In this document: positions 59,479-64,000 of the stretch, in pieces
Numbering within the stretch: position 1 is the first letter of the stretch
How the letters are laid out: every line of letters begins with the position of its first letter
Assembly: GCF_000496075.1 (NCBI RefSeq)
Contig: NZ_AWXZ01000040.1
Location: forward strand, 248,001 to 312,000
Direction of reading: 5' to 3'
Source of the DNA: Lutibaculum baratangense AMV1
GTDB lineage: Bacteria; Pseudomonadota; Alphaproteobacteria; Rhizobiales; Tepidamorphaceae
Length of the DNA stretch: 64,000 nucleotides
Notes under the pieces: model-generated
The model's database searches: none
Seen by the model: the letters and a program-made list of their open reading frames with translations, nothing else
Told to the model about the DNA's origin: nothing
Program-made: the position numbers and the translations under genes

Positions 59479-60450
59479 ATGTCGGATCCGCTGTCGGACG
59501 TTCTTCGCTCGGTCAAGCTGACAGGCGGCGTCTTCCTCGACGTGCGGCTGACGGCGCCCTTCTGCGTCGTGTCGGAGCTGACCTCGGAGGACGTGCGCGC
59601 GATCCTGCAGAACCCGGTGCAACTCGTCTTCTTCCATGTCGTCATGGCCGGCCGCATGCTGCTCGAGGTCGAGGGCGAGCCTGCCGTCGAGGTGGAAGCC
59701 GGCGAGATCGTCCTGTTGACGCACAACGACGTGCACACCCTGGCGAGCGAGCCGGGCCTCGTGCCGGTCGAGGCACGCAGCCTCGTCGTCGTGTCGGAGG
59801 ATGGCGGGCTCGCGCGCATCTCTCACGGCGGAGGCGGCGAGGAGACGCGCATGGCCTGCGGCTTCCTCGGCAGCGCGGCCGACGTCAATCCCGTGTTCCG
59901 GATGCTGCCGCGCGTCCTGAAGCTCGACCTGCGCCATGCCGCGTCGCGCGACTGGGTGGAGAGCTCGGTGCGTTTCGCCGTCGCGGAGCTGGCGCGGGGG
60001 CGGCTCGCGTCGGCAGGCGTCGTGTCGCGGCTGGCGGAAGTGCTCTTCGTCGAGGCTGTTCGCCACCACGTGCAGTCATCGGCCCCGGGAGATCACGAGC
60101 CCCGCTGGCTGACGGGCTTGACCGACCCGCACGTCGCGGACGCGCTCGCTCTGATCCACCGCGACCTGCGACGGGAGTGGGTCACGGGTGATCTCGCACG
60201 CGCCGTCGGCATGTCGCGCAGCGTGTTCGTCGAGCGCTTTACCTCGCTCGTCGGCCTGCCGCCGATCAGCTACCAGAGACGGCTGCGCATGGCGCTGGCG
60301 TGCCAGCAGCTGCGGGAGGGCCGCTTCGCGATCTCCCAGGTCGCCGACGCTGTCGGCTACGAGTCGGAGGAGGCCTTCAGCAGGGCGTTCAAGCGGGCGA
60401 TGGGGACGTCGCCGGCCCAGTGGAGACTGCGATCGGCGCTGGCGCCCTGA
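59479..60450 (+). CDS. AraC-family regulator with cupin-type sensor (Cupin_6)
   Basis: A 323-residue protein from ATG 59479 (MSDPLSDVLRSVKLTGGVFL); an ATG nine bases upstream is equally possible. N-terminal AraC-type cupin residues 5 to about 185 include FHVVMAGRMLLEVEGE and GEIVLLTHNDVHTLAS. The C-terminal double HTH covers about 210-318 (WVTGDLARAVGMSRSVFVER; ISQVADAVGYESEEAFSRAF). The family often responds to reactive aldehydes or hypochlorite-type stress. The likely target is the divergent methyltransferase gene. Confidence 0.9.
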   Translation: MSDPLSDVLRSVKLTGGVFLDVRLTAPFCVVSELTSEDVRAILQNPVQLVFFHVVMAGRMLLEVEGEPAVEVEAGEIVLLTHNDVHTLASEPGLVPVEARSLVVVSEDGGLARISHGGGGEETRMACGFLGSAADVNPVFRMLPRVLKLDLRHAASRDWVESSVRFAVAELARGRLASAGVVSRLAEVLFVEAVRHHVQSSAPGDHEPRWLTGLTDPHVADALALIHRDLRREWVTGDLARAVGMSRSVFVERFTSLVGLPPISYQRRLRMALACQQLREGRFAISQVADAVGYESEEAFSRAFKRAMGTSPAQWRLRSALAP

Positions 60451-60492
60451 GGCGGCGGGCCCGGTCGCCCCGCCCGGCGCTCCCGCAAGCCT

Positions 60493-61869
60493 CTACACGT
60501 TCAGAAGCAGATACTCGCGCTCCCAGCTCGAGATGACGCGGTTGTAGAGCTGCCATTCCAGGTGCTTCACCTCGATGAAGGCGTCGACGAAGCGGCTTCC
60601 GAAGACCTCGCGCAGCGGCTGGCAGCCGGCCAGAAGCTCGAGCGCGTCGTGGTGGTGGCGCGGCAGGCCGAAGGGCAGCGTGTGGGCGTCGATCGTCACG
60701 ACGGGCTGGGGCTCGACCTTCTCCCGAAGGCCGATGAGGCCGCAGGCGAGGGTGGCGGCGAAGGCGAGATAGGGGTTCGCGTCGACTCCCGGCACCCGGT
60801 TCTCGACGCGCCGCGCGGCGGGAGGGGAGCCCGGCACCCGGAGCCCGCAGGTTCGGTTGTCCTTCCCCCAGTGCACGTTGATCGGCGCGTCGCTCTCAAG
60901 GCGGATGCGGCGATAGGAGTTCACGTTCGGGGCGAAGAGCGGCATCGCGGCGGGCACGTAGCGCTGCAGCCCGGATATGTAGTGGAGGAGGGCGTCGGAA
61001 TCGCGGCCGTCCTCCTCCACGAAGATGTTGCCGCCGCCATCGGCGCGCACGATCGACTGGTGCACGTGCATCGCGGAGCCGGGCTCGTTCTCGTGCGGCT
61101 GCGCCATGAACGTCGCGTACATGCCGTGCTTGATCGCGGCCTTGCGGACGGTGCGCTTGAACAGGAACACCTGGTCGGCGAGCTCGAGCGGATCGCCGTG
61201 CTTGAAGTTCATCTCGATCTGCGCCGGCCCCGCCTCGTGCGCCATCGTGCCGATGTCGATGCGGGTCGCCTCGCAATAGGCGTAGATGTCCTCGATCGCG
61301 GGGTCGAACTCGTTCGCGGCTTCGATGCCGTAGGCCTGGCGCCCGGATTCCTTGCGGCCGGAGATGCCGACCGGCGTCGTCAGGGGCAGGTCCGGATCGG
61401 TCGACTTCTCGACGAGATAATATTCGAGCTCCGGCGCGACGATGGGTCTGAGGCCCTTCTCCTCGTAGAGCGAGAGCACCCGCTTGAGCACGGAGCGCGG
61501 CGCGAAGTCGACGAGGCTGCCGTCGTCGTAGACGCAGTCGCAGATCACCTGCGCCGTCGGCTCGTCGTACCACGGCACGACCCGGACCGTGCCGACGTCG
61601 GGCAGGGTCACGATGTCCTGGTCGACCTCGGCGGCGACCTTCGTCTCGTAGACCGTGTCGCCCGTGACGGCCTGGACGAGGATCGTCTCGGGCAGCTTGA
61701 GACCGTTCTCGATGTTCCGGATGAAGTCCTCGCGCGGGATGATCTTGCCGCGCATCATGCCGGTCATGTCCGGGACCAGGCACTCGACCTCGTCGATCTG
61801 GCGCTGCCGCAGCCAGCGCACGATGTCGTCGGTCGTCTGCGGGCGGTCTTCGTGCTCGTCGGGAATCAT
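60493..61869 (-). CDS. Glutamine synthetase family protein, PuuA-like
   Basis: A 458-residue protein starting at ATG 61869, with GAGGGG upstream on the minus strand; a TTG-start reading adds four residues. The GS catalytic core includes PELEYYLVEK (metal-binding Glu) and FMAQPHENEPGSAMHVHQSI. Further on come RLESDAPINVHWGKDNRTCG and VPGVDANPYLAFAATLACGL. Family position suggests gamma-glutamylation of polyamines or amines rather than ammonia assimilation. The adenylylation Tyr loop of GS I is not apparent, so control by the GlnE at 28,875 is unlikely. Confidence 0.88.
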   Translation of the reverse strand: MIPDEHEDRPQTTDDIVRWLRQRQIDEVECLVPDMTGMMRGKIIPREDFIRNIENGLKLPETILVQAVTGDTVYETKVAAEVDQDIVTLPDVGTVRVVPWYDEPTAQVICDCVYDDGSLVDFAPRSVLKRVLSLYEEKGLRPIVAPELEYYLVEKSTDPDLPLTTPVGISGRKESGRQAYGIEAANEFDPAIEDIYAYCEATRIDIGTMAHEAGPAQIEMNFKHGDPLELADQVFLFKRTVRKAAIKHGMYATFMAQPHENEPGSAMHVHQSIVRADGGGNIFVEEDGRDSDALLHYISGLQRYVPAAMPLFAPNVNSYRRIRLESDAPINVHWGKDNRTCGLRVPGSPPAARRVENRVPGVDANPYLAFAATLACGLIGLREKVEPQPVVTIDAHTLPFGLPRHHHDALELLAGCQPLREVFGSRFVDAFIEVKHLEWQLYNRVISSWEREYLLLNV

Positions 61870-61940
61870 GGGCAGGCGCAACCCCTCGCTGTCGACCGCA
61901 CAATGTGATGGAGAGCGCGCGGACTGTCGAGCGGGCGCGC

Positions 61941-63149
61941 TCAGCGGGCGAGGAAGCGCAGCCTCGATCTCACCGGGCGCGGCAGTCTCTCGAATGTGGC
62001 CTTCGCCATGGCCGGCACCCTCAACACCCAGACGGCGGGCAGCATGCCGGAGGGCTTCAGGATGACCGCGTGATCGGCGACGGGCACCCGGTGGTCGGCC
62101 CAGTCGTCCTTGTAGCCGCCCCCCGGCGGCAGGAGGTCGTAGATCTCCACCCCGCGCCCGGCGAGCGCCTCGACGGTGTGCTGCATCTGCAGCTTGCCCA
62201 CGCCGAGCTTGTTGAGCTCCGGCGAGAAGGCGCCGAGGAAGGCGCAGTAACGTGGCCCGGAACAGAAGCCGATCTCGATCGCGATCGGCTCCCCGTCGAG
62301 CCGCAGGCAGGACGCGAGCGTGCCGCCGTCGGGCATGCGCACGAGGGCGTCGAGCGCCGCCAGGATCTCCGGGTCGGCGAAGGCGCGCCCAACGCGTCCG
62401 CTATTGGCCAGCCACTCTTCCTTCATCGCAATCCCCTGGCGCAGGAGCGCGCCTGCCTCGGCGCCGCCGGCGACGATATCGAAGCTCAGCACGCCCCGCT
62501 TCTGGAGCTGGCGGGTGGTCCGGCCGTTGCGCTTGTCCATCGACGGATGGGTCGCGGCGATCGTCCCGGCTTCCCTGACGCCACCGAGGCGGAGGGCGGG
62601 CGCCTCGCCGACCGAGCCGATCGCCTGCCCGTTCGTATTGAGCCATCGCGCGATGGCGGCATCGTCCCGCACGGCGTGGAAGAGAACGGCCGCGATGCCG
62701 AAATCCGACCGGAGCCGTTGCAGCGCCTGCCGCAGCAACGCGTCGGGCACCGCTCCGGCGACCAGCGCGTCCCCGTACTGGCACAAGGGGCGACCCGCCA
62801 CCTCGGCGACCGTCCCGAAGGGCGTCGTCCGCTCGACCAGGGGCAGGGAGAGGACGAGCCTCTCGCCCTGCCTCAGCGCCAGCAGCCGAAGCTTCTCGGG
62901 CGGGCAGGCATGTCGCGCCCAGCTCGTCAGGAAGGCGTGGGTCTGGAACGGCGTGATCGCGCGCGACGCCGCCTCTTCGAGCGCGCAATGCTCGGGCCCC
63001 AGCCGATCGAGGCTTTCGAGGTCCGTGACGATCTCCACGCGGGCGTCGCGCGGGATCGCCGGCGGAGCGGCTCCCTCCGCCCCAAGCGCTAAGCCCGGCA
63101 GCGACGCGAGGCTGCCGAGATGAGCCGTGATGCCGACCAGCTCTTCCAT
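61941..63149 (-). CDS. GNAT-type acyltransferase, CelD/BcsL (BioF2-like) family
   Basis: A 402-residue protein with ATG at 63149 preceded by GGAGAA on the minus strand. The C-terminal GNAT_acetyltr_6 domain covers about residues 200-350 (LASCLRLDGEPIAIEIGFCS; CAFLGAFSPELNKLGVGKLQ). The N-terminal half is a degenerate GNAT copy (FQTHAFLTSWARHACP). Members transfer acyl groups in exopolysaccharide or peptidoglycan modification, so the substrate is open. It is co-oriented with the glutamine synthetase gene across a 71-bp gap. Confidence 0.82.
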   Translation of the reverse strand: MEELVGITAHLGSLASLPGLALGAEGAAPPAIPRDARVEIVTDLESLDRLGPEHCALEEAASRAITPFQTHAFLTSWARHACPPEKLRLLALRQGERLVLSLPLVERTTPFGTVAEVAGRPLCQYGDALVAGAVPDALLRQALQRLRSDFGIAAVLFHAVRDDAAIARWLNTNGQAIGSVGEAPALRLGGVREAGTIAATHPSMDKRNGRTTRQLQKRGVLSFDIVAGGAEAGALLRQGIAMKEEWLANSGRVGRAFADPEILAALDALVRMPDGGTLASCLRLDGEPIAIEIGFCSGPRYCAFLGAFSPELNKLGVGKLQMQHTVEALAGRGVEIYDLLPPGGGYKDDWADHRVPVADHAVILKPSGMLPAVWVLRVPAMAKATFERLPRPVRSRLRFLAR

Positions 63150-63257
63150 GACCGTTCTCCACCCGTTGCGACACCCTTGGTCAGGTGGGGTGGATATTTC
63201 GCAAACGCCGGTGCCGATCGCGGTCGAGGGTTAACGCTTGCTTGGCCGAAAGGCGCA

Positions 63258-64000
63258 TCAGCGGGACAGCTCCCGCACAGCACCCTCGAGGCCTTCGAGC
63301 GTGAGCGGGAACATGCGGCCCGCGAAGATCCGGCGGATCATCTCGATCGACTGCGTGTGCCGCCAGTGCTCCTGCGGCACGGGGTTGAGCCAGACCGCGT
63401 GGGGATAGACGCCGGTCACGCGTTCGAGCCAGGCACCGCCGGGCTCCTCGTTCATGTGCTCGACCGATCCGCCGGGAATCGCGATCTCGTAGGGGCTCAT
63501 CGACGCGTCGCCGACGAAGATGACCTTGTAGTCGCTGCCATAGGTGTGAAGCACGTCCCAGGTCGGCATGCGCTCCTGCCAGCGGCGGCGGTTCTCCTTC
63601 CACACGCCCTCGTAGAGGCAGTTGTGGAAGTAGAAATGCTCGAGCGTCTTGAACTCGCTGCGGGCGGCGGAGAAGAGCTCCTCGCACATGCCGACATGCC
63701 AGTCCATCGATCCGCCGACGTCGAGGAAGAGCAGGATCTTCACGGCGTTCCTGCGCTCGGGCCGGAAGGAAAGGTCTAGATATCCCTTGTCGGCCGTGCG
63801 CCGGATGGTGTCGTCGAGGTCGAGCTCGTCTGCCGCGCCGGTCCGGGCGAACTTGCGGAGCCGCTTCAGGGCGACCTTGATGTTGCGCGTGCCGATCTCG
63901 ACGCTGTCGTCGAGATCCCTGAACTCGCGCTTGTCCCACACCTTCACGGCGCGGAAGTTGCGATTGCCGTCCTGGCCGATACGGATGCCCTCGGGGTTGT
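63258..64000 (-). CDS. VWA domain protein, CoxE-like (start lies outside the window)
   Basis: The frame runs from the right window edge to a stop at 63258, so the N-terminal part is missing. Visible sequence begins with NPEGIRIGQDGNRNFRAVKV and contains a MIDAS motif FLDVGGSMDWH (D-x-G-x-S). Later come LHTYGSDYKVIFVGDASMSP and HAVWLNPVPQEHWRHTQSIE. The family (about 390 residues) often partners with a MoxR-type AAA+ ATPase encoded upstream, which would be outside this window. Metal-dependent protein binding is inferred from the MIDAS site. Confidence 0.9.
   Translation of the reverse strand, partial: NPEGIRIGQDGNRNFRAVKVWDKREFRDLDDSVEIGTRNIKVALKRLRKFARTGAADELDLDDTIRRTADKGYLDLSFRPERRNAVKILLFLDVGGSMDWHVGMCEELFSAARSEFKTLEHFYFHNCLYEGVWKENRRRWQERMPTWDVLHTYGSDYKVIFVGDASMSPYEIAIPGGSVEHMNEEPGGAWLERVTGVYPHAVWLNPVPQEHWRHTQSIEMIRRIFAGRMFPLTLEGLEGAVRELSR

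Noticed and set aside
63231-63236. TTAACC on the minus strand upstream of the GNAT gene as a CtrA half-site
   Set aside because: It matches only part of TTAACCAT, and no second half-site is nearby.

Overview
The window is very GC-rich, densely coded DNA with many ATGA/GTGA start-stop overlaps. It points to an alphaproteobacterium of the Rhizobiales/Hyphomicrobiales. The best evidence is the chromosomal order feuP-feuQ, ccmI-ccmE-ccmF-ccmH (cycHJKL), degP, response regulator/histidine kinase, glnE, which resembles the Sinorhizobium arrangement as I remember it. The cysG-DUF2849-cysI-cysH-DUF934 order is also alphaproteobacterial. No rRNA, tRNA, CRISPR array, IS element or integrase was seen.

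Positions 1-16,383 hold a gene transfer agent (GTA)-like head-tail cluster in the order of the Rhodobacter capsulatus GTA: terminase end, portal, small membrane protein, prohead protease, capsid, connector, adaptor, DUF3168, major tail protein, two small tail proteins, a very short tape measure, DUF2460, DUF2163, NlpC/P60 and a giant TIM-barrel tail protein. Three things stand out. First, a toxin-antitoxin-like gene pair with its own promoter and a perfect palindrome interrupts the capsid-connector junction. Second, the tail region ends in a DUF2793 protein carrying seven about 44-residue repeats, a probable seven-bladed propeller. Third, an endolysin-holin pair lies in line at the end. Four GC-rich palindromic repeat units are scattered through the cluster, and intrinsic terminators sit at two module borders.

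Positions 16,506-37,000 are core chromosome. They hold a FeuN-like periplasmic protein with FeuP/FeuQ, a glycine-zipper lipoprotein, an unknown 462-residue protein, four cytochrome c maturation genes, the DegP protease, a second two-component pair, the glutamine synthetase adenylyltransferase GlnE, an orphan PAS histidine kinase and aminopeptidase N.

Positions 37,173-47,930 form a methylated-glycine catabolic block: a dimethylglycine/sarcosine dehydrogenase-like flavoprotein, a YrbL-like protein, an AI-2E family exporter coupled to a GlxA-type regulator, and divergent soxBDAG for heterotetrameric sarcosine oxidase. Together these would turn dimethylglycine or sarcosine into glycine and one-carbon units on tetrahydrofolate. 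After a DUF1127/LysR divergent pair, 49,663-54,328 encodes siroheme synthesis and assimilatory sulfate reduction.

Positions 54,681-64,000 hold a PaoABC-like molybdenum hydroxylase operon without an export signal, a methyltransferase divergent from an AraC-type regulator, a GNAT protein followed by a PuuA-like glutamine synthetase, and the start-truncated end of a CoxE-like VWA protein.
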